DNA of 64,000 bases from Bacteroidetes bacterium HGW-Bacteroidetes-4 (GCA_002840905.1 PHDD01000002.1:1-64000), one strand, 5' to 3'; positions 1 through 8,570 are shown, counted from the first letter of the stretch. Notes: generated by a model not told the origin, from the letters alone. Numbers and translations: made by a program.

Positions 1-328
1 GGTTTCTCCGATTTCCCTCCCGTTTCGCTGTGCTCACGGGATTGGTTCCACCAGCGGAATTTACTGCGCAAACTTGTAACCTTCCGGGTGTCACACAACA
101 CGCATCGTACGAATATTTCTCAACCACCGTTCCGTTTGTATTTGTTAATGCCATTATTGAATCCAAATAGTCGGTATGCAGGTAATAAATACCGGAACTG
201 CCTGTATTTTCTTTAATGTGAACGGCAGCCAATCCGGTTGGAGCACTAATATAGGTATATTCTTTGTAGGTACCATCGGCTTTTACCCGTTTAAAATATA
301 CACAGCGTGCTAAACCTTTTAGATTATG
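1..328 (-). pseudogene. Rhs core fragment (YD-repeat end), runs off the left edge
   Basis: The minus strand reads as the last part of an Rhs core: APTGLAAVHIKEN, then YYLHTDYLDSIMALTN and VVEKYSYDA, which are hallmark Rhs/YD-repeat motifs. A TAG at 329-331 precedes the open frame directly and no start codon is apparent, so this is the 3' part of a core left in the array. After YDA the usual core sequence is interrupted by about 30 codons that include the palindrome at 18-41, before a run resembling the normal RRN motif resumes at the window edge. The rest of the cassette lies outside the window, so it cannot be excluded that it is a longer gene there. Confidence 0.75.
18..41. repeat. Short palindrome inside Rhs core fragment
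   Basis: TCCCG and CGGGA arms flank a TTCGCTGTGCTC-like centre. It resembles the palindromes at 3283, 6822, 9689, 10959 and 12360, all of which also lie in frame within Rhs core remnants. Confidence 0.5.
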
Positions 329-353
329 CTACAGGGTAGGCTTATAGTTTATA

Positions 354-385
354 AAAAAACTCCCAACCAAACGGCTGAGAGTTTT
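354..385 (-). terminator. Rho-independent terminator
   Basis: On the minus strand an ACTCTCAGCC arm pairs with a GGTTGGGAGT arm, followed by a run of T. It sits directly after the stop of the membrane-protein gene ending at 402 and closes that cassette. Confidence 0.6.
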
Positions 386-401
386 TCCTTAATATCTCAA
401 T

Positions 402-899
402 TTAAACAAAGTGTTTTAATATACTTTTTTTGTTTAAATACCATATCAGTAAAACTAATGGAATCGACCAAAATAATGCCGTTACAATTGTACCAATTCT
501 AAATGTATGTAATTCAGCTTGTCCAATCATTGCGCTAAACATAAAAATTGAAAGACCCCATACAACAAGGAATAAAATACCTGATATTAAAGAAACTAAT
601 CTATTCGCCCACAACTTTTGTTTGCGTATAAATATTCCACCTAACAAATATATTATTCCAATAATAACCATACTTAAACACACTGGTAAGTAGTGTTCAA
701 ATATCCATCCCATTGGGCTAATGTTATTTGAAGACTGTTCAACGCTGCTATTACCAAATCCGAGCATGGTAAAGGAAAACATTCCCATGCCATTTCCGAA
801 AATTATCATGGCTGACAATGCGGTTATTGCGTTGCCAATATTTGTTATTGTTTTTGATTTTTGGTTTGATGTTTCCATGTATATGTTATTTACATCCAA
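402..899 (-). CDS. Four-TM membrane protein, second partner of tip fragment at 1261-1749
   Basis: A 165-residue protein with four predicted membrane segments (about residues 20-50, 66-92, 100-127 and 133-156). I recognise no family. It overlaps the preceding gene (886-1260) by 14 bp if the first ATG is used. A second ATG at residue 8 (position 878) would instead leave a 7-bp gap, and either start is possible. It is the last gene before a terminator in an Rhs tip cassette, so a role as immunity or accessory immunity protein is inferred from position only. Confidence 0.7.
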   Translation of the reverse strand: MDVNNIYMETSNQKSKTITNIGNAITALSAMIIFGNGMGMFSFTMLGFGNSSVEQSSNNISPMGWIFEHYLPVCLSMVIIGIIYLLGGIFIRKQKLWANRLVSLISGILFLVVWGLSIFMFSAMIGQAELHTFRIGTIVTALFWSIPLVLLIWYLNKKSILKHFV

Positions 900-1260
900 A
901 ATCTATTTCAAATCGTTTAATAATGCCATCTCTTTTCACATAACATTCCATTGATTCTTTTTCTTTGGAAATTGAATCTCCAACTTCAATAAATGTATAT
1001 AATCCGCTTTTATCTGTTGGAACAATAAGCTTCAACATCTTGCCATTGTTGTCTATTATTAAAGTTTCATCTAAATGGCTTTTCTTATTTTGATATTTAT
1101 CATTTAAAACGCCAACAAAATTTTGTTCTTTAACTCTATTTGTCAATGTTTTACAAGCATTATTTCTAAACCAATCAGGAAAGCCATTATTTAAAAACAA
1201 AACAAATAGAGCTCCAAAACAAATAAGAGATATAATATTTATTAATATTTTCTTTTTCAT
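886..1260 (-). CDS. Small membrane-anchored protein, putative immunity to tip at 1261-1749
   Basis: A 124-residue protein that starts immediately after the stop codon of the Rhs tip fragment. The N-terminus has a lysine-rich start and one membrane segment (about residues 5-25), and the rest is a soluble extracytoplasmic-type domain. No family is recognised. The immediate tip-partner juxtaposition is the usual arrangement of an Rhs toxin and its immunity gene, and the anchor suggests it acts outside the cytoplasm. Immunity function is inference from context. Confidence 0.65.
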   Translation of the reverse strand: MKKKILINIISLICFGALFVLFLNNGFPDWFRNNACKTLTNRVKEQNFVGVLNDKYQNKKSHLDETLIIDNNGKMLKLIVPTDKSGLYTFIEVGDSISKEKESMECYVKRDGIIKRFEIDFGCK

Positions 1261-1749
1261 TTAATGAAAGATTATTGTGTTAGTTTTAGACCACCATCCG
1301 CCAATTTTTGGGCCTCCGCTAAGACCTCCTCCAATTCCTCCTTCATAATATTGATAACCGAAATTACCGAAACCATCTTGTGGAGTATTATTCTCAGGTA
1401 GATTTCCACCAAAAGACCCTCCAAAAATCAAAATTCCAAGTTCATATCCAGAAGAAGCTCCTCCATACATATCTATGCTAAATGGCTGAGCATTTGGTGC
1501 TGATATTATTTCATTATGATTATAGCTTAATCCTAAACCAAATCCAAGTGTAGGTCCATGTGAAAAAAACCATTTTGAATTCCCATTCTTATCGGAAACT
1601 TTTCCAATTTCTAAAACATATCCTCCTAAGAAAGAAAATCCAGCAGAAACCGAATTAACAGATCCATCTGTTAACGGTTTAGGCGATGAATTACCATCAT
1701 TTATTGTTGAACTAACTTGGTTTACCCCGCTATTTGTGGCAACACTGAT
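1261..1749 (-). pseudogene. Displaced Rhs tip without core or start codon, glycine-rich
   Basis: An open frame of 162 codons is preceded directly by TAA at 1750-1752. No Rhs core motif and no convincing start remain (the first ATG is at 1470). The polypeptide is rich in Gly/Ser and aromatic residues, with short alternating hydrophobic stretches such as GFGLGLSYNHN and GIGGGLSGGPK, which could be beta-strands of a membrane-active or pore-type domain; that is a guess. It sits in tip position, ending one base before the ATG of the partner gene. I read it as a silent, N-terminally truncated cassette tip. Confidence 0.55.
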
Positions 1750-1762
1750 TTAAAAGAACCTT

Positions 1763-1797
1763 AAAAAACTCTCAACATTCAGGTTGAAAGTTTTTTA
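1763..1797 (-). terminator. Rho-independent terminator after partner gene
   Basis: The inverted arms ACTTTCAAC/GTTGAGAGT are followed by TTTTTT on the minus strand. It lies directly after the stop at 1804 and separates that cassette from the tip fragment at 1261-1749. Confidence 0.65.
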
Positions 1798-1803
1798 TCT
1801 AAC

Positions 1804-2322
1804 CTATATTGTTGGCTCAATAGTTTCCTCTTCTATTAATACCTCGTTTATTATTGTATCCACTTCATAACCTAAGTTGAAAAAATACTTATTTCTTCTT
1901 TTATAGAAATGGTATTCAAACAAATTGATATCACTTTCATTCCGAATACTATCAATAGTAAAAACTGTGTCTTGCAATCTTCTAAAAATTAATGTTCTTC
2001 CTTTATACTGAAGTTTAAACTCATCCTCTCCGACAACCTCTAAGATCGGATTATAGCCAATATCAACAGAACCTTCATTACTGGTATAAGAAAAAATAAT
2101 ACTATCTGCAGACATACGATAGGTTTGCTTGGGCATAAATCCTTGCATATCTAAATAATACACAAAATGTTCATTACTTATGAACACTTCATTATATACA
2201 GTATCTTCTTCTTCAACTACAAAAAACCATTCACCAATAATCGTATTATTCTCTTTATTTGATTGGCATGTAATAAAAATACTTGAAACAAATAATATAA
2301 TAATTAGATGAACTTTTACCAT
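1804..2322 (-). CDS. Putative lipoprotein, immunity partner of tip at 2316-3161
   Basis: A 172-residue protein with a lipoprotein signal: hydrophobic residues 4-17, then the lipobox-like SIFITC with Cys at about residue 19. The mature part reads like a lipocalin-like or META-type small beta-barrel (IIGEWFFVVEEED, then repeated beta-strands), but no family is assigned with certainty. Its ATG lies inside the last codons of the tip gene (7-bp overlap), so the two are probably translationally coupled. A lipid-anchored partner implies that the toxin it neutralises is met in the periplasm or at the membrane. Confidence 0.7.
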   Translation of the reverse strand: MVKVHLIIILFVSSIFITCQSNKENNTIIGEWFFVVEEEDTVYNEVFISNEHFVYYLDMQGFMPKQTYRMSADSIIFSYTSNEGSVDIGYNPILEVVGEDEFKLQYKGRTLIFRRLQDTVFTIDSIRNESDINLFEYHFYKRRNKYFFNLGYEVDTIINEVLIEEETIEPTI

Positions 2323-3161
2323 GTATCACTCCTTCCCCAAATATATGCATTAGTTGAACGAACCAAATCTGTTGCACCCGCTGGATAATGTATTCTAATT
2401 AACCAGGGTCTAAAGCCATCATTTGCAGCTTCCATTGGCCCAGTAGCTCGAATATCATACTCCATTCTTAAATCAAGATTCTTCATCTGTTCTAGTTTTA
2501 CTACACCTGTAAGGTGACTCCAAGGATGAAATTGTATTGTTATCACAACATCATGACCTCGAACAGTCACAGGTAATTCACGAGTAGCATAATTACCATT
2601 ACTTTTTCCCTTTTTTCCAAAATTTGGACTAAAATATTCACTTGTTAATCCTCTCATATCAGGGTCATGTGGCAATGCTCTTAGAAAGTCCACTACAACA
2701 CCATAAGGATCCGAACATTTACCAAGATTAATTCGCATATCCCCCTCAGATTGGGCAAAATATTCATTAGCATAACCACTGGGATTATAATTTGTCCAAT
2801 CCTCATAATCAGGTTGTGCTTCACCCACTCCAACAGATGCTTTGATTCCTTTTCTAAGATAAAACTCAGCATCAGCTAAAGCACCATTTCCGGAAAAGTG
2901 TTCCACTCCCCTTCCATTTAATTTATAGTTACCCTTATTATTGACAAAGTCTTCAAAACTTGTATTGGTAACCCCATTATAATAAAGATTTGACCAACTA
3001 TAATATGCTGATTCCATTCCTCCATAAGGATTTTCCCAATCAATATTTGCACCAAAATTACTTGCATGCATGTAACCGCCACCTCCTCTTTCCCGCTCTA
3101 TTATTTCATGTACAGCCATCCGGTAGCCGGTGGGGTCAGTATATTTTAGTGGGTTGTTCAT
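2316..3161 (-). CDS. Displaced Rhs C-terminal tip (unknown toxin type)
   Basis: From the ATG used here the protein begins MNNPLKYTDPTGYRM, the exact Rhs core/tip junction, and continues into a ~265-residue variable domain with no family I recognise. The same frame is open upstream to 3317, encoding a core scrap with LGLFLSPDPVLQNP and NRYSYV, then meets TAA at 3318-3320. Two palindromes (3186-3215 and 3283-3311) are embedded in frame in that scrap. The ATG at 3161 lies in the middle of a motif normally deep inside a >1000-residue protein, so it may not be a used start. A silent cassette is the most likely reading. Confidence 0.6.
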   Translation of the reverse strand: MNNPLKYTDPTGYRMAVHEIIERERGGGGYMHASNFGANIDWENPYGGMESAYYSWSNLYYNGVTNTSFEDFVNNKGNYKLNGRGVEHFSGNGALADAEFYLRKGIKASVGVGEAQPDYEDWTNYNPSGYANEYFAQSEGDMRINLGKCSDPYGVVVDFLRALPHDPDMRGLTSEYFSPNFGKKGKSNGNYATRELPVTVRGHDVVITIQFHPWSHLTGVVKLEQMKNLDLRMEYDIRATGPMEAANDGFRPWLIRIHYPAGATDLVRSTNAYIWGRSDTW

Positions 3162-3185
3162 TACATAGCTATACCTATTGTAGTT

Positions 3186-3215
3186 CCTGCCTGTACTGGC
3201 GTTTCGGCAGGCAGG
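3186..3215. repeat. CCTGCCTG...CAGGCAGG palindrome inside Rhs core scrap
   Basis: Perfect 8-10 bp inverted arms CCTGCCTG/CAGGCAGG around a TACTGGCGTTTCGG centre. It is read in frame on the minus strand as about ten extra residues (PACRNASTGR) between QNPYNTQ and NYNRYSYV. An identical copy sits at the homologous place at 9745-9774. Confidence 0.7.
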
Positions 3216-3282
3216 TTGCGTATTATAAGGATTTTGGAGAACAGGGTCGGGGCTTAGGAATAAGCCCAGGTCGGGGTCGTAT

Positions 3283-3311
3283 CCCGATTTCGCTTCGCTC
3301 TTCGGGACAGG
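3283..3311. repeat. CCCGAT-type palindrome in Rhs core scrap
   Basis: A CCCGA...TCGGGACAGG hairpin with the TCGCTTCGCT centre shared by the copies at 6822, 9689, 10959 and 12360. Here it lies at the upstream edge of the core scrap, just inside the open frame. Confidence 0.6.
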
Positions 3312-3398
3312 TGCCTCTTAACTGTAGCAGTTGTTATTTAAGATGATTGCTTATTTCAAAGAACTTTAAAAACACTAGTCAATGGTTTGGATTTTCAA

Positions 3399-3881
3399 TT
3401 ACTTTGGACTCTCATTTAACCAGGAAAAGTCTTCGTCAATATAATCTATTTTATTATCTTTTAATTCCCATTTACTATCCTCTTTTGTATATTTTATGTA
3501 ACCTCGTTGTACAATTCTATTATCAATTATTATGTCAAACCATAAAAAAGCTGTCGAATCAGAAATATCACAATTATAAGTCTTAATCCATCTTTTTATA
3601 TCATAGAAAAAAATATGTTTAGATGAACTAGCTTTTATTATTCTATTTTCATTAACCTGAAAGGTGATAACATTATCAGGATGTACAATATCACATACAT
3701 TTCCAATATACGTAAAAGAATCAACTACCAGCATATTTTGCAATTTTGCTGATATGACTACTTCTTTTTCAAACATAAGATTAATCAAGCTTTGAAAATC
3801 ATACTCTTTAATATTTTGCCCAATCAGATTCGAACTAAAAAGATAAATAACTGTGAAAAATAATATTCTTCTCATATTCAA
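3399..3881 (-). CDS. Exported protein, putative immunity partner of tip at 3887-4753
   Basis: A 160-residue protein with an N-terminal signal peptide (NMRRILFFTVIYLFSSNLIG followed by Q, cleavage around residue 22). No family recognised. It starts 5 bp after the tip's stop codon. The signal peptide predicts a periplasmic location, matching the other envelope-directed partners in this array. Immunity is inferred from position. Confidence 0.65.
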   Translation of the reverse strand: MNMRRILFFTVIYLFSSNLIGQNIKEYDFQSLINLMFEKEVVISAKLQNMLVVDSFTYIGNVCDIVHPDNVITFQVNENRIIKASSSKHIFFYDIKRWIKTYNCDISDSTAFLWFDIIIDNRIVQRGYIKYTKEDSKWELKDNKIDYIDEDFSWLNESPK

Positions 3882-3886
3882 AAAAC

Positions 3887-4753
3887 TTAAAATGGCAACC
3901 GAATTTGATAACGTATAACAAATTGATAAGCTGTATTACCTTCACCATAAATAACTAATGGAGCATAATAACCTGGACTAAGAACTGTTGGCAAATCACT
4001 ATTGATATAAGGATCAGTATAATATAGTTGAGTATTAATAAACATATTGTTCTCATAGGTTGTAATACGCATCTCAATCGGTCTTAATCCAAAATAGTGT
4101 TTTTGGGTGAACAAATCTCCAGAATACAATAAATCATTTGCTAACTGTTTTACATTCTGAGGTTTATAATCAGGATTGTCCACATAATTTTTAACAACTT
4201 TTTCATTAAAAGAGTCAGCAAAGTCTTTTTCTAAGTCAGCTGTTGAAGGCCAATCCCCGATAATTGAGGAAACCACACTCGTAAAATCCAATTGTTCCAT
4301 TTTACCATCTATGTAATGTACACCTATCTTATTCGACCCAATTTGCCATATTTCTTTTGCTTTATAACCAAATTGAGCATAAAACTCTCTCCAATCGATT
4401 GAGCTACCTAACGATTTTACAAAAGCACTATAAGCATTCAGGCGGGGGTCACCCCGCCGGCTTCCTCTCCCGGTAGCCGGACTTTCGAAACATCCACCAC
4501 TTCCAAAGGGATTACTAACCCAATCTTTGTAATCGGAAATCCAGGCTTCTTTATAATAGAAAAGGTAGCCGCTGGGGTCGGTATATTTTAAGGGGTTGTT
4601 AAGCACGTAACTATACCTATTATAATTCAGGGCATTAGCCGGGTCCTGTAAAACGGGGTCGGGGCTTAGGAATAAACCCAGGTCGGTTAAACGGCTGGTT
4701 TGGGTATCGAGCCTGGAAAACTTCACCATAAAATTCAGCAAATAATTACTCAA
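3887..4753 (-). CDS. Displaced Rhs tip with short core remnant
   Basis: A 288-residue frame. Residues ~25-65 are Rhs core (LGLFLSPDPVLQDP, NYNRYSYVLNNPLKYTDPSGY) and the rest is a variable tip. The first start is a TTG overlapping the stop of the upstream gene; an ATG eight codons later (MVKFSRL) is more credible. The first ~100 residues after DPSG (FYYKEAWISDYKDWV...HYIDGKMEQLDFTSV) are almost identical to the tip at 7674-8441 and partly to that at 6056-6958, after which the three diverge completely. That looks like domain swapping behind a shared prefix. The terminal domain is not recognised. Confidence 0.65.
   Translation of the reverse strand: MSNYLLNFMVKFSRLDTQTSRLTDLGLFLSPDPVLQDPANALNYNRYSYVLNNPLKYTDPSGYLFYYKEAWISDYKDWVSNPFGSGGCFESPATGRGSRRGDPRLNAYSAFVKSLGSSIDWREFYAQFGYKAKEIWQIGSNKIGVHYIDGKMEQLDFTSVVSSIIGDWPSTADLEKDFADSFNEKVVKNYVDNPDYKPQNVKQLANDLLYSGDLFTQKHYFGLRPIEMRITTYENNMFINTQLYYTDPYINSDLPTVLSPGYYAPLVIYGEGNTAYQFVIRYQIRLPF
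4441..4480. repeat. GC-rich palindromic segment in tip prefix
   Basis: GGCGGGGGTCACCCCGCC followed by CCGGCT...AGCCGG gives two nested hairpins, read in frame as ATGRGSRRGD. Copies occur at 6661-6700 and 8271-8310 in the other tips with the same prefix. It is far richer in GC than the surrounding tip DNA. Confidence 0.55.
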
Positions 4754-5384
4754 TCGGATATCCTGGATAATCGAGTTTCATATATAACTCAAATTCTTCC
4801 TGAGAACGGGTAGCTCTTAAGTATTCTATATTATGCTTTATTCGCAACTCTTTATCGGTTGGATTCCTAATAAATTTTTCATAAGCTTCAATATACCTGG
4901 GATGATTACGAAACTGCAATTTAACCAAATTTATTTGCGGAGTTAATGCCATAATTAAACCAAATCCACCAATAATAGCCATGCGCTTAAATAGCCCCTT
5001 ATAAAGATCATTTTTTGATTTTAAAAAGTGGATTAAGGCAATTATGAAAACGATAAATAGTGTACCTAAGCCTGCTGTTAGGTTTAAGGTAGCATCGGGC
5101 CAATTAACCAATTTGAAAAGTGTTCCAAAACAAATTCCTGAAAATGCCATTCCAAGAAATATGGTGCCAATAATCCTCCAGCCTGATAAACCCTTGTAAG
5201 CAGCCTTCTTAAAAACTTTTTTTAGTGGTATGTCATTAAAAAATACAAATCCTAAAGGGTAATAAATTAACGCCAATAATACCAACGAAAGATAGACTAA
5301 AAGATTACCCCCAATAATTAAGTTAAATTTTAGTACCAGAGCCACTAAAAATAGTATTCCTAATATCTTTTCAAGCTTTTTCAT
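4746..5384 (-). CDS. Multi-TM membrane protein between Rhs cassettes
   Basis: About 212 residues from the ATG at 5384; an upstream TTG at 5432 would add 16 residues but is less likely. Four to five hydrophobic segments fill the first ~160 residues, then a charged C-terminal tail with KFIRNPTDKELRIKHN, resembling a short helical repeat. No family recognised. It lies after the partner gene at 5546-6052 and before the tip at 3887-4753, so it may be a second partner of the cassette upstream or a leftover immunity gene whose tip is lost. Confidence 0.6.
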   Translation of the reverse strand: MKKLEKILGILFLVALVLKFNLIIGGNLLVYLSLVLLALIYYPLGFVFFNDIPLKKVFKKAAYKGLSGWRIIGTIFLGMAFSGICFGTLFKLVNWPDATLNLTAGLGTLFIVFIIALIHFLKSKNDLYKGLFKRMAIIGGFGLIMALTPQINLVKLQFRNHPRYIEAYEKFIRNPTDKELRIKHNIEYLRATRSQEEFELYMKLDYPGYPIE

Positions 5385-5545
5385 AATGAGTCTTATTCTC
5401 GTTATATAATGAAATGATCGAAATTTTAACAAAGAGTGAAGAAGTGTATCCTATTTTATCAAAATATGACACACCTCCAAATATTTGCTTTTCTAAAATA
5501 TTCTAATTTTCACATCCCTAAATTACAATACTTAGGTGATTAGCC

Positions 5546-6052
5546 TCATTTTATATTAAATTCAACACCTTGCTGTTTATATATTTCTGCAAATTTTGCC
5601 AGACGTTTAGCACACTTTTCTTGGGCTACAAAACTATATTTATACATTACATTGTTTGTCAGGATTTCAATATGACCAATTCCCTCTCTTTTAAATAGTG
5701 GTATTTGCATAATATTATATTTATCATCTTCCCCTTTATATCCTTTATAATTCATTGATATTTTAAGATTCTCAGTTATATTAATGAGCCTAGTATATTT
5801 ATTATCAAATGTTATCGTAATATTATTTTGTGTAATTCTAATTTGACCAATTACGTTAAACCGTTTAATAGTTTTAATCTGTACAACAAATATAAACAGC
5901 CAAATTAACATCCAGATACCATCAAAATTTGTTCCCTTTAATAATTCAATCTTCTCAATTAAAAAAAGAGGAGCTAATGCAATAATTATAGTCGCTGGTC
6001 TCAACAAAGTTAGAACTTTACTAATTTTTATTAATTTTAAGGTAACGATCAT
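5546..6052 (-). CDS. Two-TM protein, putative immunity partner of tip at 6056-6958
   Basis: A 168-residue protein with two membrane segments near residues 17-33 and 46-60, followed by a beta-rich cytoplasmic-type domain that recalls the small PH-like domains of bacterial membrane proteins (weak). It starts 3 bp after the tip stop codon. The tight spacing and membrane location fit an immunity protein acting at the inner membrane; function is inferred from context. Confidence 0.65.
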   Translation of the reverse strand: MIVTLKLIKISKVLTLLRPATIIIALAPLFLIEKIELLKGTNFDGIWMLIWLFIFVVQIKTIKRFNVIGQIRITQNNITITFDNKYTRLINITENLKISMNYKGYKGEDDKYNIMQIPLFKREGIGHIEILTNNVMYKYSFVAQEKCAKRLAKFAEIYKQQGVEFNIK

Positions 6053-6055
6053 CTT

Positions 6056-6958
6056 TTAATGATTTGGTGGATATGGTGGATAAAACTCAACTGGTCCCCA
6101 ATTAACACCGATATCCCAAATAAGTCCCTCAATTAATGTTATTCCTGGTATAAATTCCATCCCAGTATCCACAAAAGCTTTGAACTTATCATCAGTTGAA
6201 AATGGTTGATTTGTAAACATGTCTTTTCCTTGTGCTAATGAAACTACATTCTTTATTACTGATGTAGTTGGTAAAATACTTGCTCCCTTAACAGCAATTA
6301 TTCGTGCTATTTTAACATCATTATCTCTAACCCAAACACCAAAATTTTTCCAACTACTTTCACCAATTATTCCTTCATCTCTCCTTGGGTGGGGTATCCA
6401 GGGTTCGGAAATAGCATTTACACTTTCAAGGGAAATCGTTCTAAATGTAAGTTTATTATTGTAAACATAAGAATACCCATGATTAGCAAAATATACCCAT
6501 TCTCCATTCCATTCAGCTACAACTTTCACTCCTGCTTTTCCACCTGCACCAGACCACGTTTGAATACTTACCCCGGGATTGTCAGACTGAAAATTATAAT
6601 ATTCCCTACAATCGGCATTTGTAGGACCTAATGATTTTACAAATGTACTATAAGCATCCAGGCGAGAGTCACCCCGCCGGCTTCCTCCCCCGGTAGCCGA
6701 ACTTTCTAAACATCCACCACTTCCAAAGGGATTACTCACCCAATCTTTGTAATCGGAAATCCATGCTCCTTTATAATAGAAAAGGTTGCCGCTGGGGTCG
6801 GTATATTTTAGGGGGTTGTTTCCCGATGTCGCTTCGCTTATCGGGACAGGTTCCCTGCTGTTTACAAATGTAAGTACCATAATGGAACTCAAATAATCGG
6901 TATGAATGTAATACAGGTTTTCACTACTATTTGATTCTTTAATATTAACTGCCGCCAA
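6056..6958 (-). CDS. Displaced Rhs tip with collapsed core
   Basis: A 300-codon frame whose only start is a TTG. It is open upstream to 7015, where TAA (7016-7018) ends it. It begins in core sequence (LAAVNIKES, YYIHTDYLSSIMVLT), then jumps via a short palindrome straight to NNPLKYTDPSGN. About 50-60 core residues normally between these motifs are missing, which suggests a deletion at the palindrome. The tip shares its first ~60 residues with those at 3887 and 7674. The C-terminal domain (VIKNVVSLAQGKDMF, then an aromatic- and proline-rich end) is not recognised. Probably a silent cassette. Confidence 0.6.
   Translation of the reverse strand: MAAVNIKESNSSENLYYIHTDYLSSIMVLTFVNSREPVPISEATSGNNPLKYTDPSGNLFYYKGAWISDYKDWVSNPFGSGGCLESSATGGGSRRGDSRLDAYSTFVKSLGPTNADCREYYNFQSDNPGVSIQTWSGAGGKAGVKVVAEWNGEWVYFANHGYSYVYNNKLTFRTISLESVNAISEPWIPHPRRDEGIIGESSWKNFGVWVRDNDVKIARIIAVKGASILPTTSVIKNVVSLAQGKDMFTNQPFSTDDKFKAFVDTGMEFIPGITLIEGLIWDIGVNWGPVEFYPPYPPNH
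6661..6700. repeat. GC-rich palindromic segment in tip prefix
   Basis: Second copy of the CACCCCGCCGGCTTCC...CGGTAGCCG segment, in frame in the shared tip prefix. Confidence 0.5.
6822..6850. repeat. CCCGATGTCGCTTCGCTTATCGGG palindrome at core/tip junction
   Basis: A near-perfect hairpin (CCCGAT/ATCGGG arms) read in frame as PVPISEATSG, directly before NNPLKY. It is nearly identical to 10959-10987. Confidence 0.7.
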
Positions 6959-7107
6959 ACCTTTAGGAGCACTAATATAGGTATAATCTTTGTAGGTACC
7001 ATCAGATATTACTGTTTAACAATCATGGATTTATTTTATACTAAATAAACCGGAACGCTAAAAAAAACAATCAAAAAAGTGAAAATAAGTGCTTCATGTT
7101 TTTAAAA

Positions 7108-7659
7108 CTACGGACTCAAAAGAACACATTTCCCTTCAATTTTATCCATGTCAAAGTCTGGAATTTCATTTATTCTATTTTTAATTATTGAATCTTTATT
7201 ATTCTCAAAATATTCCTTCTGGTACTTAGTTAATTTGTATCCTCTATGATTGTAATAATAGTAATACCGCCCACAAGTAAAATTTAATAGAGTATCATTC
7301 TTTTCTAAATAAGAATAAAGAGTATCTCTATTTTGATTAAAACTAATCTTTCTGATGAGAATTTTATTTACTGGTTCTCTTCTTAAATAAGAATTAAAGG
7401 AAACATCTCCCTCTTTCTTAGCACCAAAATCTATTTTAAGTACTCCAAATGAAATGTATTCATGACAATTGCTTGTATCTAACATCATTTCATAAACTAA
7501 ATGTTCTTTACTCTTTTCAATATTAAAAATATAATGGTGTTGCAATGAAATATTTGGATACTTTTTCTCAAAATTAATAACATTCTTGTCTTTTGTTTTG
7601 CAAGCTTGAAATAATGCAGTTATAAGAAAAACTATAATTATACCTATTCTTCTTTTCAT
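7108..7659 (-). CDS. Putative lipoprotein, immunity partner of tip at 7674-8441
   Basis: The start was set at the ATG at 7659 (MKRRIGIIIVFLIT), which gives a clean lipoprotein signal with lipobox ALFQAC. The upstream ATG at 7695 would put 12 residues before the signal and overlap the tip gene. About 183 residues; no family recognised. It begins 14 bp after the tip stop. A lipid-anchored partner points to a periplasm-facing immunity role, inferred from context. Confidence 0.65.
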   Translation of the reverse strand: MKRRIGIIIVFLITALFQACKTKDKNVINFEKKYPNISLQHHYIFNIEKSKEHLVYEMMLDTSNCHEYISFGVLKIDFGAKKEGDVSFNSYLRREPVNKILIRKISFNQNRDTLYSYLEKNDTLLNFTCGRYYYYYNHRGYKLTKYQKEYFENNKDSIIKNRINEIPDFDMDKIEGKCVLLSP

Positions 7660-7673
7660 AAAAACTATTTTTA

Positions 7674-8441
7674 TTACCAAATGTATTCTCTCCATCTTTC
7701 ATAATCACTAGCTTTGCTAAATGAAATGCTAATTACAGTGCTATTATTATAAGGATGCTTAGCCCATATTCTATAAAGACCTGCTTCCAAATCAGCGTTA
7801 CTACTATGTGAAATATAACCAATATTATTAACACTATAATAATCAGGATTTGTATTGTTTATTGTTATAAGGATGCCGGCCCAACCTCTGCTTGTTGCAG
7901 AACTTCCAAATGCACCGCCACTCCAAAATGATTTTGGATAGTTTTTGTATAAATCTGATACATTATACCATTCTGCTCCGATTGGTTTGCCCCCCATATT
8001 AATATGCCTAAACCATACTTTCGTGGCCTGTAGAATATTTTCTTCTTTCCAATCATATTGGCGGGTTGGCCAAGATGATTGCCCTTGAAAACCCACACTC
8101 GTAAAATCCAATTGTTCCATTTTACCATCTATGTAATGTACACCTATCTTATTCGGCCCAATTTGCCATATTTCTTTTGCTTTATAACCAAATTGAGCAT
8201 AAAACTCTCTCCAATCGATTGAGCTACCTAAAGATTTTACAAAATCACTATAAGCATCCAGGCGAGAGTCACCCCGCCGGCTTCCTCCCCCGGTAGCCGG
8301 GCTTTCGAAACTGCCCCCACCACTACTTCCAAAGGGGTTACTTACCCAATCCTTGTAATCGGAAATCCATGCTCCTTTATAATAGAAAAGGTAGCCGCTG
8401 GGATCGGTATATTTTAGGGGGTTGTTATTTAGGGTGATTAG
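7674..8441 (-). pseudogene. Silent Rhs tip cassette (no start codon)
   Basis: The open frame starts right after TAG at 8442-8444 with LITLNNNPLKYTDPSGY, so only ten core residues survive. It contains no ATG until 8120, 107 codons in. The first ~110 residues match the tip at 3887-4753 almost exactly, up to MEQLDFTSV. After that the C-terminal ~140 residues (GYISHSSNADLEAG...) are unique and unrecognised. The lack of a start plus intact downstream coding suggests a stored cassette that needs recombination into a full rhs gene to be expressed, or recent decay. Confidence 0.65.
8271..8310. repeat. GC-rich palindromic segment in tip prefix
   Basis: Third copy of the GC-rich segment, reading SPATGGGSRRGDSR in frame, within the silent tip at 7674-8441. 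Confidence 0.5.
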
Positions 8442-8442
8442 C

Positions 8443-8570
8443 TATTTCAAAGAACATTAGTCAAATTTAAGAAAAATGCACTGATTAAGATTATTAATTC
8501 TTGCTATCAAAAAAAGGATGAAAGACCTTTTGGATGGTAAAGCTAAATTTTAAAGCATAAAAAAAGCCGG
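8443..8570. repeat. Inter-cassette repeat, copy 1
   Basis: About 120 bp that match 11029-11155 closely, starting TATTTCAAAGAAC and ending with TAAATTTTAA-GCATAAAAAA before a terminator hairpin. A shorter match (TTATTTCAAAGAAC) occurs at about 3350-3365. Each copy sits between the end of one partner gene and the core scrap of the next tip. Confidence 0.75.

Noticed and set aside
2990-3346. Plus-strand frame across the Rhs tip start
   Set aside because: Shadow of the minus-strand tip and core scrap; no domain and a broken context.
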